Shown: positions 1 to 59,385 of the stretch, piece by piece | How positions within the stretch are numbered: the first letter of the stretch is position 1 | Layout: each line of letters begins with the position of its first letter | DNA from: Halocaridina rubra | Lineage: Eukaryota; Arthropoda; Malacostraca; Decapoda; Atyidae | Direction: 5' to 3' | Assembly: GCA_037179515.1 (NCBI GenBank) | Contig: JAXCGZ010020819.1 | Span: 45,001 to 109,000, forward strand | DNA: 64,000 nt | Position numbers and translations under genes: made by a program | Notes under the pieces: model-generated | The model's input: the letters and a program-made list of their open reading frames with translations, nothing else | Databases searched by the model: none | What the model was told of the DNA's origin: nothing

Positions 1-44911
<44,911 letters not shown>

Positions 44912-45130
44912 TTTGGGTTACTGTCAGCAGTCACTAATATCTGACAGTTTAATTTACTCGTAAGTAACGGAAAAGTTCGTATTTCTTCCACACTGCCTAT
45001 GACTACTCTTCCGGTTGCCCGGATGAGACGATTGTCATGACAGGTAAAGTAGCAGATGCGGAGACCAGCTAGCGTGAAACACGCCGCAAAAAATCGCCAA
45101 ATTTTTTCATTCAATAGCTGACAACTCATT
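44912..45130 (-). promoter_or_regulatory. Probable 5' leader / promoter-proximal region of the dynein gene
   Basis: Sequence directly upstream of the ATG is GC-richer than the flanks and contains the in-frame stop TAA at 44918-44920. I could not place a TATA box, initiator or transcription start site; the extent is a guess. Confidence 0.3.
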
Positions 45131-45524
45131 TGAATGGGAGATATTTTTTAATTGTCATTATGACTCATTCGTTTATTTTCTCGTTTAAATATCAGTATGA
45201 TTTGATAATCTCTATCTCTAATGATATCGAGAAAAGCATATGTTGAATAAGTGTTTTAGCGATTTTTTGCATCTCGCTATAAGGTTCACTATTTTCGCTA
45301 TACAGCTAAAGATGTGTGACAATGAGTCATTGACATTTATAGAGGATAGAAAAGACCAATTAGTATAGATTTCGATGCTACATACGTGGATGGAAACTAG
45401 ATAGAATATGATTCTTTCACATTTAAGTCTTTTAAAAATGAGAACTTGTGTTTACTTTCTGTCCCTATTGGCTATAATTTTCTAAAACAAATTAATTTCG
45501 CTTGTACAATTTTTTCTTTTTTTA

Positions 45525-45850
45525 TTAATTGTGACACCAGGACGGGCCCAAAAAAAAAATAAATAAAACAGCCCTCATCGGGCCTGGGCACGAAGAATAC
45601 ATAAAGTAAAGAGGAACTGAGATGGAGAGTGTAATGCTTATCAGCTGTGAAGGGATAATATGTGTAATGAATGTCCAAGAATGGCCAGAATACTGCCTCC
45701 GTGTTCCCCTGCGTGTCGTAAGAGTCGACTAAATGGGGCGGAGCGAAGGGATTGGGAATCCTCTCCTCAGTATTTTCTCATCCCAAAGAGCCAGTGCATA
45801 TTGCCTTGACTCAGTCACGGTCTGAGGTTAGCAAGGGCATGTACTCAGGG
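45525..45850 (+). repeat. Two adjacent dispersed repeats
   Basis: 45525-45660 (GTGACACCAGGACGGGC, TCGGGCCTGGGCACGAAGAA, ACTGAGATGGAGAGTG) matches 63645-63790. 45665-45850 (CCGTGTTCCCCTGCGTGTCG, TAAGAGTCGACTAAATGGGG) matches 43395-43572 inverted. Confidence 0.6.
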
Positions 45851-45959
45851 TAACGATTACATCTGCCAAAATAATGTTTTTGTAAAAAGGCAACTATCTT
45901 ATCCCTTGGTAGAAAAGGGAGTCCGTGACGTTAATCGGTACAACAACAAAAACAAAATA

Positions 45960-46102
<143 letters not shown>

Positions 46103-46269
46103 CTCATGTGGCAACCTATTTCAAAGAGTTGATTACATAGTGGCATCAGTCTCTCACTATTTTTCGAGCTTCTTCAGGACTCTCATGGGAAACAGACAGT
46201 AAAACGTTGCTGATATCCATAAGGCCTTTACGCCTTAAAAACAGCTGATGATGCTCAGGTATAGAGCTC

Positions 46270-47330
46270 TGCTAGATAGATCAGGTTAGAGGTTATTCAA
46301 AATGCTGCATTGTTGGTGATTTTAGAAGCACTCCAAAGGGCACCAATCTTCTAATGGTGAGAGTGTACAGTATTCAATTAACCATAATACAGTACTTACC
46401 TACGTACAGTGCTTGATGATACTCTTATAGGGACTTCCATATCTCTTTGTCAAATCCTATCCAAAACGAAGTATTGACAGATATAGACAGCTTTGGCTTG
46501 ACTACATGGCCCCAGGCAATAACTAATTCTACTTTAATCGAAGCGTGTTCACCTTTGGTTGTGCCTCCCTCTCTTTCATTTGAAATACTTAACCCCAAAC
46601 CCTCTTGGGTCCATATCCAGTGCAGCTTAAATGTGGATCTTGTTTTTCAAGCAAAAAATACCCTGCCCTCCAACATTTTTCATGCCATCTTAAAAATTAC
46701 TATGCATAGGTGATAATCTGGTTCTCCAAATTTATACTAATATTACAAAGTCTGCTATTGAGATATATATTCGCTGTGATTTGCACTCTTCGTCCTTTCC
46801 TTACATTGACAGGAAGTTTGCAAATAATAACTCATTATTAGCAGCTGAATTGTTTGCAATCCGGGAAGCTATACAGTGGGTCCTTACCATTCATCCAGCA
46901 TTATTATTTGTTCTCTGAGTTGATTTTCAGGCTGCACTAGAATCACTGCTCTTCAAGACCATAATATTTTTTTGGTGTATAATTTCATATACCCCGACCC
47001 ATTGCTTTGTCACTTCCTTAAGTTTTCTCACTCAGGCCTGCTGTGATATAATGTATAATCAGTTTTGAAGCTAGGGTTCTAATATTTGTCTTCACAGTGG
47101 CATGCTGATCATCATCAGATATTTTTAGGCAGCCACAAAAGCTTGAATGGCTCTGATAGCTTTGGGATGAGCTTCATACCACAGTTCAGAGGTCACAGTA
47201 GGGTGATGATAGCTGGGATGCTTCTGCTTGAGTGCTAAGAGGCAACATTTACACCTTATGTGTGATCCAAATTGTAGCTACTGTGATGTCCCATAGACAG
47301 TTGGGCACTTTTCCTTCACTCTCCATTGTT
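46270..47330 (+). pseudogene. Degenerate LINE: RT C-terminus and RNase H
   Basis: Plus-strand relic. Shows IQNAALLVILEALQRAP (RT tail), an open stretch from 46447, then an RNase H-like region LLAAELFAIREAIQWVLTIH followed by a decayed DSQAALESL (FQAALESLLF), and near the end CDPNCSYCDVP..TVGHF, the cysteine/histidine motif that closes many Jockey/I-type LINE ORFs. Many stops. Confidence 0.6.
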
Positions 47331-49329
47331 ATTAACAAAATCTTTACAATTGGGTGGTGGTTGAAATGACATGCAGCTATGGTAAGGAATTGAGTTTTTT
47401 GAAATGAAAATTATGTTGTCAGGTAGTTTTTGATTTGTAGTATTAGACAATCCATGGTTAGCAGGGCCTACTAGCTGACGAAGCTTTATTTCCTGCACAG
47501 ACCAGAAATAAAAGAATTTGATTATGAATATTACAAAAATATGACAACTGGAGTTTATGTGAATTATATAAAAACACATAAATCTGTTCATGATTTTATT
47601 GATACTTGGTGATGATCTAAATGTTTAATACAATATTTCGTTTTCTTATAGCATACATGATTTTTCCTGATCAAAATAATATTATAAATCATCCATAATT
47701 TGTTCTTATAAGATAACTACTAATAAACTTATGGTGCTATAAGATTTCAGCTATCTATATACAGCTTAGGTGTATTTAGAGCAACCTACTTATCTTTAAT
47801 TGTACAATCAAGTTCTATCTGTGGCTTCTACTGTACAATACTTGGTTAAAGTGAAAAATCTGTACTTCAGCTAAATTTTCTTGTCTGATGGCATTAGCAA
47901 CAATATTTTGGAGCCATTACCAACTATGAAAATTGGAATAAAGAAAAAAAAAAGAACTGTATTAAAATGGCCTAACACATGCAAAAATTTATTTTGGTGG
48001 GTACTGACAACTATGAAGTCATCAAGAGATCGATTTAAATAAAACCTTCATGATACTGGTCAAAGAAAAAGACATTATTTCATCCCTAAAAAGGCTGCTT
48101 CATTAAAGTCAAATGAAACCCCAATTTATACATATTTATGTAATATGATCTTTTTATTAAATCAGTACAAATAAACTGTTGCAAATTATTCAGTTTCATT
48201 ACAGAGGGCAATTAACTTTTCACTCTGGTCAAATAAATTACATATTAACTCTCAACTTGCTGTTGGTAATAGTGAAAATATTGTTACCACCACGGGCAAG
48301 CATAATATTGTTGATTATACATATTCTCCCCTATAATACCAAAATTTTATCAGTAATATTAATAAAGCATATGTTTATCTGTCATAAATATATCGAGATA
48401 GCAATATAGCATATTATACTCCATATAGACATAAATGGTGACTTACCCGCAAAGTATAAGCTTCAAATTCCTAAAGTGCATTTAAAAGTTACCAATACTA
48501 ACAATGATAACAGGATACAGAAAATCCTCATCATTTTAGCTTGGACGAAGCATAATTTCTTAATTATTTCACATGGTATTACTTCTACTTTGGGCAAATA
48601 ACTATCAAATGTTTTGGAGAGCAAAGATCTATACGACTTTAGATAATCAGAGGCAGTGTTGATGTTGACAAATTTACAGAAATCTTATTTCATACACGCA
48701 ATTATATTTCCAAGAAATTATTCATATTAATATGTTCAGATATATATGCGCAGGAAATTCTCTACTAGTTAGAAGCAATGATATAAAAATTCACAAGATA
48801 ATTCTATCTATTTACTGAACACACCTCATGTTGGGCCGCCAATAACACTAGCTCTAATTTCATCTCCTATCATAATTACATCTCAACATCTCCAATTATG
48901 TGCAAATGTAGCACCCATTCAACATTATATTTCACACAAGTCTACTTCCTGATATGTTTATCAAACTTACCAAAATAAGATATGGTTGATGATAAAATGT
49001 GAGATATAATGTTCTCAACATAAAAGTATAAATTGAGCAGTGACTAGTTATTCAGACCACAAATTTAATTTAACTACTTATTCTCCTGAACCCTAAAAAT
49101 ATTCTGTCATTTAATAATGATAGAGATCTTAAGTCTCTCCATAGAGGAAGAAAAATTTAATGATAATTAATGGAATCCTAATCATCTCTATTTTTGCAAT
49201 GCCATTCTCAAATATTATAACTAGCAAGCTTAGCCTATACAGTATAGGGCCATAAAATTATATTCAAAATCTATTCTCTCTTTCAAAACAAACATTTTCA
49301 CATCCAATTACAGCTATCCAATTCTGTCT

Positions 49330-49560
49330 TACACATACAGCCTTAATCCCCCAGCTCCAACAGGCCTTTGACCATCCTTCATACTACCACCCTATTATGA
49401 ACAGCATACATACCTAAAATCAGGGTTGGATGAATACATGTAGACACTATAAGAAGGATTAAGGCTGGATCCCCTACCTTAACACCCCAAAGTTGGTTTG
49501 AATCCACATTAGTCGCCTCCTGACTTGGACACTTTACCACCGAGTTACTGGTACCTCTAT
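49330..49560. mobile_element. SINE fragments, one plus and one minus
   Basis: Plus fragment CCTTAATCCCCCAGCTCCAA at about 49342; minus copy from about 49445 with AAGGATTAAGGCTGGATCCC and GTTGGTTTGAATCC. Confidence 0.6.
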
Positions 49561-49859
49561 ACATATCTTCATAAAGATCAGTTTTAACATACATGTTGTC
49601 CACCATGACAGCGTTAATGGTGAGCATTTCAAATTATTGCAAAATAATATTTAGTGAAGGTACTAATGACAAGTAAATATTATTTTTATATCATCTGTTG
49701 TTTCTCCTAACATACACCTCACAAAAGGTTAGCAGGGAGATGGCATTATCAAACAGAGATTTTAAATTGACAACAATGAAATATAACCCTAGCAGGTTAC
49801 CACTGGAGGTCTCTAATGAAAGGGAAAAGCAAAGGACAGTGATAGCACAGAGCCCGACT

Positions 49860-50040
49860 ATCGACCATATACCTATCATGTAGCCGGATCAAAAGCCCTT
49901 TCTCCAATGACGTGGATTCAGTAATCTCCAGGAAATGCCTGACTAATCAAGTAGACCTAGACCTAAAGAAAATCACCAACGGCCCAATTAATTCCCAGTT
50001 TAATAGGCAACGACATGAGACAGTGAAAATGTTATAGTCA
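49860..50040. repeat. Diverged copy of the 26960-27125 element interior
   Basis: Shared blocks: AGTAATCTCCAGGAAATGCC versus GTGATCTCCAGGATATGGCT, AACGGCCCAATTAATTCCC, AATAGGCAACGACATGAGAC. Confidence 0.5.
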
Positions 50041-51185
50041 ATTAACATAAAAAATAGCAACTTTGCAACACAGTGATGAATAACTACTTATGTAAGACGA
50101 ATACAAACTTAAAGATCTAGTAGAACTCAATATTTATTTGTGATAATTACCTTGTACTTGTATGAAAAATATTTGTAAATCTTAGCTTCCAGATGATACA
50201 ATTACAAAGTATAAAGCATCAATATATATAAGAGAATATAAATAATGGCGTATATGAATACTAAAGTATACATTTCTATAATAAGATGTCATAAATGTGA
50301 TCAGGTATTTACACATGCAAAAATATAATACATTAATATATAAAGCAATATTTTGATCTTTTCAGAAATAAAACTACAATAGATGCATTCACTAATATAT
50401 ATGATATTATTAAGGCTAATCTTAACTTAATATGACAACTGCAATCTTGGATAAACACCACAAGTAAAGTAATTTTTTTTCCTCTCATTAGATATATAAT
50501 CCTTTGGGATTTCTCAGCAATATTAACATACTGTACAAGATCACAACTGATATGTAAAAAAGAGAAAGAAATACGAATTTAACCAAGACGCACGGGTCAC
50601 TTTTAGCAGTATGAATATCTTTAAAATTAGAGAATCAATATCTAATACTTAATTTAAAAAGAAAAAAAAGGTCGAGTAAGAGCACCTTCCATCATGCGAT
50701 ATTTTATGGGTTAGGAAAAATTATGAAGTAATAAAGAAAACAGCAAATATTAACCTAATATAAAAAGCAATGACAATTTCTTATTGATACATGTCTTCCA
50801 TAACCACTGACCAGAGAATTACCAAACTATTTCAACTTTGTCTATCTTTCAGTCAGTGGGATAGTTTTATGTTCAATATAATAAGATAAAGAAAATTTAC
50901 AACAGCATTTTGAGGGGAAAATTTTGCAGAAAACAGCCAAACAACAGCATGTGCAAAGCTGAGTTGTCGTTTATTTTTACATTATTAGCTTCTCTGTATT
51001 TGAACACTTTGTTTGAAGCATTTTCAGTTGTAACAGAGGATTTTCTAAAACGAGGTTTCTGTAAACAATGAGTAAGAAACTGGTGATTCTTTTCTCAGTT
51101 GTCCATCTATGACTTTTTCCATAGGAATATAAAATGTCTTCCTTTTTATATTATTAGTTCTAAGTATATTTTCCATAACGAGTGC

Positions 51186-51347
<162 letters not shown>

Positions 51348-51388
51348 TAAGCATAAACTGAAACTGTTAGCATACAGCATTAAATTGT

Positions 51389-51888
<500 letters not shown>

Positions 51889-52228
51889 CTTTCACATGAT
51901 AAATTTGATGTCTCATATACCTTATTCTTAAATCTCGATAACATATCTCATGTTTCTTAATTATGCATTATCACAATAAAATACTGTATATTACCCAAAA
52001 CTCAAACACTGGTTTCTTTTTTGTGAATCGTTATAGATATGATTCCTTCTAGAGATATAAATGCATTTCAAATTTTACTTGAGCTATGCACTGTAGTAAA
52101 AGTGTAGTTAATCCTACAAATGCAGAATAAAATTTTATTAGATTATGAATTTCATATACAGATTCAACATTTTCTAAATTTAGTCAAGAACATGTACTGT
52201 AATAGCTTTGAAATATATATTAAAGACA

Positions 52229-52308
52229 TAATAATAATAATAATAATGCTAATATTAATATTAATAATAATACAGGAATAAGTGTACAAATAAATGCAAC
52301 TAAACAAC

Positions 52309-52369
<61 letters not shown>
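52229..52369. repeat. (TAA)n arrays, two blocks
   Basis: Short block at 52229-52272 and a longer perfect block at 52309-52369. Confidence 0.97.
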
Positions 52370-52370
<1 letters not shown>

Positions 52371-52966
52371 AGAAACAGGCACATCTACAAAATTGCGACT
52401 TAAATTTAATTCGTGGTTATAATCTGGTCAAGAAATACTGTGATGGAAAAACATCATCATTAAGAGATAAAAATAATAAATTATAATTAATTTTTTAAAC
52501 TCAGCAACAATTCTAAAATTCTCGGGGAGCAAATATTACACCAAGAGATTAAATTTTTCGTGCTATTCAACACTACATACACAAACAAAGCAGGAATATG
52601 CACATTAATTGAAGTTCATACAAGAATGAACTACAAGGCTGGTAAAATATACAAACAAATCTATAACCGATATTAAATAAAACGAAAAATGAATGTACAA
52701 AAATAATAAAAAACCATAATGGTACTGATTAAAAGCATACATTTTAAACATAACAATGACTAAAGCAATATATTAAAAATATTTCTCCATCAATATCACT
52801 GTCTCCTTCCCCCACATTCCAAGCTCATAATTACAATAATATTTTCCTGGCATCAATTCTTCTACTGAAAAATTTAGTGAGGTCATGAAACCCATAAGCC
52901 AATACAGTTCATTGCAATGATATCCATTCCAACACAACTGTCAGGTCTTATGGATTTTCTAGCAGC

Positions 52967-53141
<175 letters not shown>

Positions 53142-53144
53142 GGC

Positions 53145-53360
53145 ACAATCCCTCTTGTAAGGAGGTTGGCCGAGTCAGAGGAAACATTCAACGTAAGTTA
53201 ATATACCTCGATCACTCCTCTTAGCTCCTTGGGGATATAGGGCTGCCACATCCCACCATACCATATAGGGGTATTCCACAGGGCTAGTGAGTAAGAATTT
53301 TCTGCCATGAGGCCTGATCCTTGTCCATTTATCTTGCAGAAGGGGAAAACTTGAGGCCTA
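53145..53360 (+). repeat. Dispersed repeat, second copy, fused to a (TA)n array
   Basis: CCCTCTTGTAAGGAGGTTGG, CCGAGTCAGAGG, ATCACTCCTCTTAGCTCCTT and TTCTGCCATGAGGCCTGATC. Starts within about 10 bp of the array at 52969-53136. Confidence 0.65.
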
Positions 53361-54394
53361 GATCAGGAATTTTAACATATTAAACAATATTATTTGAAAG
53401 CTTTTAGGGACTACGTACAGTTTCATAGATCAAATATATAACCATATGAGTTTTGTTATTAAAAGCTATCATCGTCATGGCTATTTTTGAAAACCAGTAA
53501 GCAGAGCCGAAGGAACATATGGACAGTGTGTCACATGGTTGACTTCCAAAAGATGATAATTACGTGGTTCACTTACTCTGTGGATGACTAAAGCAGGGTG
53601 GTGAGGGGGAACTATGGCAGCCCTTTATCCCCGAGTAGTAAAGAAGACATGGTAAGCCCCTTACAAAGGGGACTGCTGCCATTGTATATGTATGCATGTA
53701 TAATTATGAAGAGATAATAATGAAGAATAGCACGGTCATAGGAATTTCCTGTGAGGATATGGAGCGTAGCCTCTTCCTCGGTGAAAACAGACACCACTAA
53801 CATTTTGAGTCCTGATTAATAGATATTAAAACCTTCCTTTGTACTGCAATATCATCATCAGCAAAGTAGTCACATCAAATGGAGGATACATAAATATACA
53901 TGGCTTCATTCCCCTTTGTAAGGGGGTGGCCATGGAGGATACAAAAGAAAAAAAATATAAATCATACATTCATATCTTCCCAACCATTCACATTTATAGA
54001 CTATCTAGTTTCCAAACGTGGATTTCATGTTCTGTGCCTCAAAAACTTCACAGTACAGTCTATGCTTATTTTAAGACAGTCTAGACTTTTCTTATTCCCA
54101 TAAAATAAGCCTAGATTTTATGTGTCTTACTAACGCTATGTCTTAATATACCTTTTCATGTCAACTTCTTCTTTGTCCTGATTGCTTCTCACCTTTATGG
54201 GTACAAAGGCATCTCAGACAGATCCTCGATAATCTACATAATCAGCTACATCTACAGCTAGATCAAAGCCCTAGTAGAGCTGCCTTAAATGAATCTTGTT
54301 TATTGGTTATTTTCTTCGAGTGTATACACTCCTTAATATTGCCACACAACTTTTTTCTTTGAAACTTTGAACATACATACTTATATAATGGCAG

Positions 54395-54590
54395 AAATCC
54401 CCCTTGTGGGGGTGGCCGAATCAAAGCACACATTTACCAGATGCCAAACATATCTTGATCAATCCTCTTAGCTCCTTGAGGGTAACAGATTACCACAATT
54501 TCACCCCACCTTGCTTGAGTCACACACAGGGTAAAAAGGCAAGCATCTTCTGCTGTGAAGCGTGACAGCCACAGCTGGGAACACATACAG
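54395..54590 (+). repeat. Dispersed repeat, third copy
   Basis: CCCCCTTGTGGGGGTGGCCG, AATCAAAGC, CAATCCTCTTAGCTCCTTGA and CTTCTGCTGTGAAGCGTGAC. Confidence 0.65.
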
Positions 54591-54599
54591 TGCTGTGTA

Positions 54600-56780
54600 A
54601 TGCAAGTGCACTTTGTAGGTCTTTAAGATATGTACTCCTCAACGGTATGAGGAACATTAGTCTTCAGACATTAGTCTCCATACATATTACTTTAATAAGT
54701 TTTTGATCTTCAGCTAAATAATTACATAGTCTTCAATCAAGCTGTATCCACATATCAACGCTAAGATAATATGTATATTGTATACCCTATCACAATGCAG
54801 AGATCACAACACATTATAACATAAAATAAAAAAAATCTGAATATAAATGAGCATGAATTGAATATGTTTCTAACTCAAATATGATACCAAAAGAGGAGTT
54901 ATTTATATCTCCTATAAAGCAGTTACATAAAATATATCTTAAGCAGCATATATATCACTAACAAATTCACTGAGTATAGAGGTACAGTATATTCTCAAGC
55001 ATTAGACAAAATTCACTAACCCCAATACACCACCATTCCACTCTTGATTTTCAGAAGTTAGTCACTCCAGATGAGTTTGCAAACAGCAAGCTAAAATTGC
55101 AAAAATTAATATCGGAAATATAACAAAGGCTACTAAAGAAGACTGGCTAAGTGAAGTGGAAACTTTGAGTCTGAATGACACAAGAGTTAACAATTTTTCC
55201 TCTCTTATGCAAACCTTATATTCTGTAGTCTGTTATAGGATATCCCATTATGAAATAGGTGTCAAGCTAAATTTTTAAAAAGTTATAAATGGACAAAGCT
55301 TTTGGTGTTGAGGTAAATACATCTGGAAAGGTGAAAGTGGGCTGTGGAGCTGTAAAACAGAGTTTATACTTCCGAAGTGCTTAACGGCAAAGAGCAGATA
55401 ATTATAGCAAAGTATACATCTATTAACTTTTTGCTATAGAGATTATCTGTTCACATCCCCTTTAAGTACTTACAGACATCATGCTCAGGTGGTGTACACT
55501 TTCCTGGAGAGGCTGTGCTTGGATATATTTGATTCCAATCACTTTGATTGCCTAATGATATCATTCTCAGGTAGGAGTATACTTTCCAGGAGAGGTTGCT
55601 CTTGAAGATTTCACTCATTTTTTGCAGATTTCTCGACGAAGCACCTAAATAAATACTTAATATCTTCTAAGCTAAAAATATAAAGTTTTACATGATTTTT
55701 TATTAGTCACATGCAAGTATGAGATTAATTAATGCTAGCCACTGAAATCAATCCATTTCTATTTTTACCAAAAGCATTTATGTGAAAGAGAACAGCAATC
55801 AGCCCTATTGAGCGCTAGGTTAAATTAAGTTTTGAAGCATCATGACAAACTCTGTAGATATTTTACATAATCAGCCCAGCAACATATCTGACATATTATG
55901 GCAGTGATTATAAGACTGAATTTCTAAGTGGGTATCCCACACATAATATGGTACTTACATGAAACATAGGGATTAGGGCACTTTTCACATCACCAGCACA
56001 TAAAAAACTGCCACTCTTTTTCTATTCAGATTTAACTTTATTTATAAAGTACAATGTCAAGGGTCTTATTTGATGGCATCATAAAAACTTCTCATATGAT
56101 CAAAGCTAATAGGTTTGGGCCCTGATAGACTAAACTTAGAAATTATATATTGTTACTGAAGGATACAGGGTCTCTTAAAGCCTTGTACGGAATTATACAT
56201 GACATAATGGATAACAAAGTCTTTGTTAAATACGCATACAAAAAATCCATAAAAATTACAAATTAAAAAAAAAATTAATTATACAATTTTTTTTTTAAAT
56301 TACAAGTAAAAGTAAAATTGTTTGTACATCAGCATGTAAATTATCTTACATCCAACTGCATCAATACAAGACTTCAAATAAACACTGCAACCATCTCGTA
56401 CAACATGCATTTTACTAAGCTTAATATACATGAGTCAAGATAATAAATCTTTCAATTGACTGGACTAAATCGACTATGATATGAATTTAGAGGAATAGCA
56501 ATACTACAGGAGGAAATGTTAATTCAGCATTATTATATTTTATCAGTTCTACGTGAAACGCTCAGCAATGGATACATACTTAACAAGAAGTATTAGTAAT
56601 CAGTAACGGCCAAGCATCAGATCACTCAACCAGTATGACACTATATGCGAAATGTTTCTAATATGAACGAACTAGCTACTATCTCATGCTCGAACATTAG
56701 TGATATTTGAGGTATTTTTCTTTTAAAGAGCCTACCACATGCAAACAATTTTACCAACTGCTGTGTATATGAAGATCTCT
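54600..56780. other. Intergenic sequence with nothing recognised
   Basis: AT-rich, no long frames, no recognisable repeat family apart from short A/T runs. Confidence 0.5.
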
Positions 56781-56781
56781 A

Positions 56782-56908
<127 letters not shown>

Positions 56909-56946
56909 TAATGCTATTTCACGAGACACACATGAATTTTGTTACT

Positions 56947-57203
56947 GTGAATGGATATGGCTATGTAAGGAAATTGAAAGAACTCATATATTTTCGTTGT
57001 TTTTTAATGGGTTTTCCTACCATTTTAGACTGTTATGTTAACAGTTCAGTGTTATTAAATTGAAAGAAAATTTTGAGATCCTTAGTACTTCATTTATTCA
57101 AGTGTATTACTTATCTTCAAAAGATAAGTAATACACTTGAAAGTACGAAGTACTAAGGATCTCATAAATTTATTTGAATTTCCTTACGTAGCCATATCCA
57201 CTC

Positions 57204-57204
<1 letters not shown>
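56947..57204. mobile_element. Double inverted-repeat element between two (TA)n arrays
   Basis: Outer arms 56947-56978 and 57173-57204 (TGGATATGGCTATGTAAGGA against its complement). Inner arms 57071-57118 and 57120-57168 (GAGATCCTTAGTACTTCATT, CAAGTGTATTACTTATCTTC) are nearly perfect with almost no loop. The segment at 56996-57055 is related to 58825-58890. Confidence 0.8.

Positions 57205-57206
<2 letters not shown>

Positions 57207-57298
<92 letters not shown>
57207..57298. repeat. (TA)n array
   Basis: Right flank of the double inverted-repeat element. Confidence 0.99.
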
Positions 57299-57301
<3 letters not shown>

Positions 57302-57723
57302 TGTATATGTGTAAAAAAAAATTAAATTAAAAAAAAAAATTCACCAGCATTCCTTATAGCAAAGAGAATATAATTTGCAAGCAAAAAAAAAAAAATTCTA
57401 AAAGGAAATATACTTTGGCATCAATAATGTCTATTACTGAAGAAAACCTCACTCTCGATTACTTTTTAGTACAGTATTTACAAACCAAATCAGCAACCTA
57501 AATTAAGTTGAGGAGAGATACTGAAATATCATAAGAAAGAAGTGTGGCACATTGATTAGTATACATGTAATTTGTTGTCAACAAGGAAACAAATAAAAAC
57601 AAGGAGGAGCCTAAGGAGGCAGCAAAATTGAGTCTGTGATTGCTTGCTTCATAAAAGCCACATACTTTTTATAATTACTGCATAAATTATCATACAAAAC
57701 ACTTTATGGAAATAATCTATATG

Positions 57724-58255
57724 GTAATACCTCGCCTTATGTCTCTTCCACTAAAGTCAGTTTTGACTTTACGTCAGTTTTCGTTATTAATAATTAGATA
57801 TAATACTCAATTAATTTCACATTATACAACTTTACATTAGTCTGCACGAAAATATCCCAAACCAATCAAATTAAAAAAAAATCACCTTTAAACAAGACAA
57901 AACACAAAAGATGCCATGAAACAAATAATGTATAACAACATTTTAAAGCTTAAATGACAAATATTATTATGTCAAGTATGTGCTGTATATATGTATAAGG
58001 GTATTTGACTTAAACTGGTTATATATTTCTCCACATCAGAATAATTCAAAACCACACATAATGAACATTTATTGAAATAGGCAGTTAAAATATTGAACTA
58101 TTAAACAACATTATAGTATTAAGAGACTTTATAAGGTTATTCTAGAGGTTCACAGGGAGCTTAGGTCACCTTCAAATGGTATTAGTAATTTAGTTTTTCC
58201 AACTTTAAATCGTGTGTTTTGGAACAAATTAATAACATAGGGTGAGGTATTACTG
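57724..58255. mobile_element. Short DNA transposon with terminal inverted repeats
   Basis: Left end GGTAATACCTCGCCTTATGT, right end ACATAGGGTGAGGTATTACT: inverted repeats of about 19 bp with 2 mismatches, about 530 bp apart, no coding capacity. A related left end, CAGTAATACCTCGCCTTATG, is at about 37764. The CAGTAATACC-type end is reminiscent of Tc1/mariner/pogo-type non-autonomous elements. Confidence 0.6.
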
Positions 58256-58456
58256 TCTTTGTACATCATTAGCTTTATTAAATAAAAATTTTCAAACCAC
58301 TACATTATATGCATTAATATTTGTGAAAATAAGTGTAACAGGGATGTTTGTGAGCAGATAATCGCTATCTCAAGTTCACTGCCTCTTTCAGCATCATAAA
58401 TGACTTGATAATGATAATGGAGACAATCTCATTACCTGTACTGTGTGAAACACTGC

Positions 58457-58858
<402 letters not shown>

Positions 58859-58887
58859 ACATTTTAGACTGTATGTTAACAGTTCAG

Positions 58888-59034
<147 letters not shown>

Positions 59035-59044
59035 TCGATATTCT

Positions 59045-59181
59045 TTCGCCTTCCTGGATTAGTTGCAATAGCGGTTTGTGTGAAGTTAAACAAGCAGTAT
59101 TTGTAAATTTAAATACTATAATTTTATGCATTTGTATATTTCTATATTTTTTTAAGAATTTCTTCACATCTTTGATGAGTT

Positions 59182-59277
<96 letters not shown>

Positions 59278-59385
59278 ATGAAGAAATTCCAGAAAAGGTA
59301 CAAAATAATACAGCACAAAAACATAAACATACATATAGTGTTTATTACGTTACTTAAACCACACTTCACATTCATCCAAGAGGGT
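59045..59385. repeat. Imperfect inverted repeat with a (TA)n array as its loop
   Basis: Left arm near 59045-59183 ends AAGAATTTCTTCACATCTTT, GATGAGTTTGA; right arm from 59273 begins AACTAATGAAGAAATTCCAG. Similarity extends outward (GTGTGAAGTTAAACAA versus the complement of TTAAACCACACTTCACATTC). Confidence 0.55.
59184..59272. repeat. (TA)n array inside an inverted repeat
   Basis: Uninterrupted; lies between arms that are partial reverse complements. Confidence 0.99.

Larger units (their letters stand above)
47340..51180. other. Intergenic AT-rich sequence
   Basis: Contains SINE fragments at 49330-49560 and the repeat at 49860. A 58-codon minus-strand frame at 47316-47492 is discussed as a weak exon candidate. 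Confidence 0.5.
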
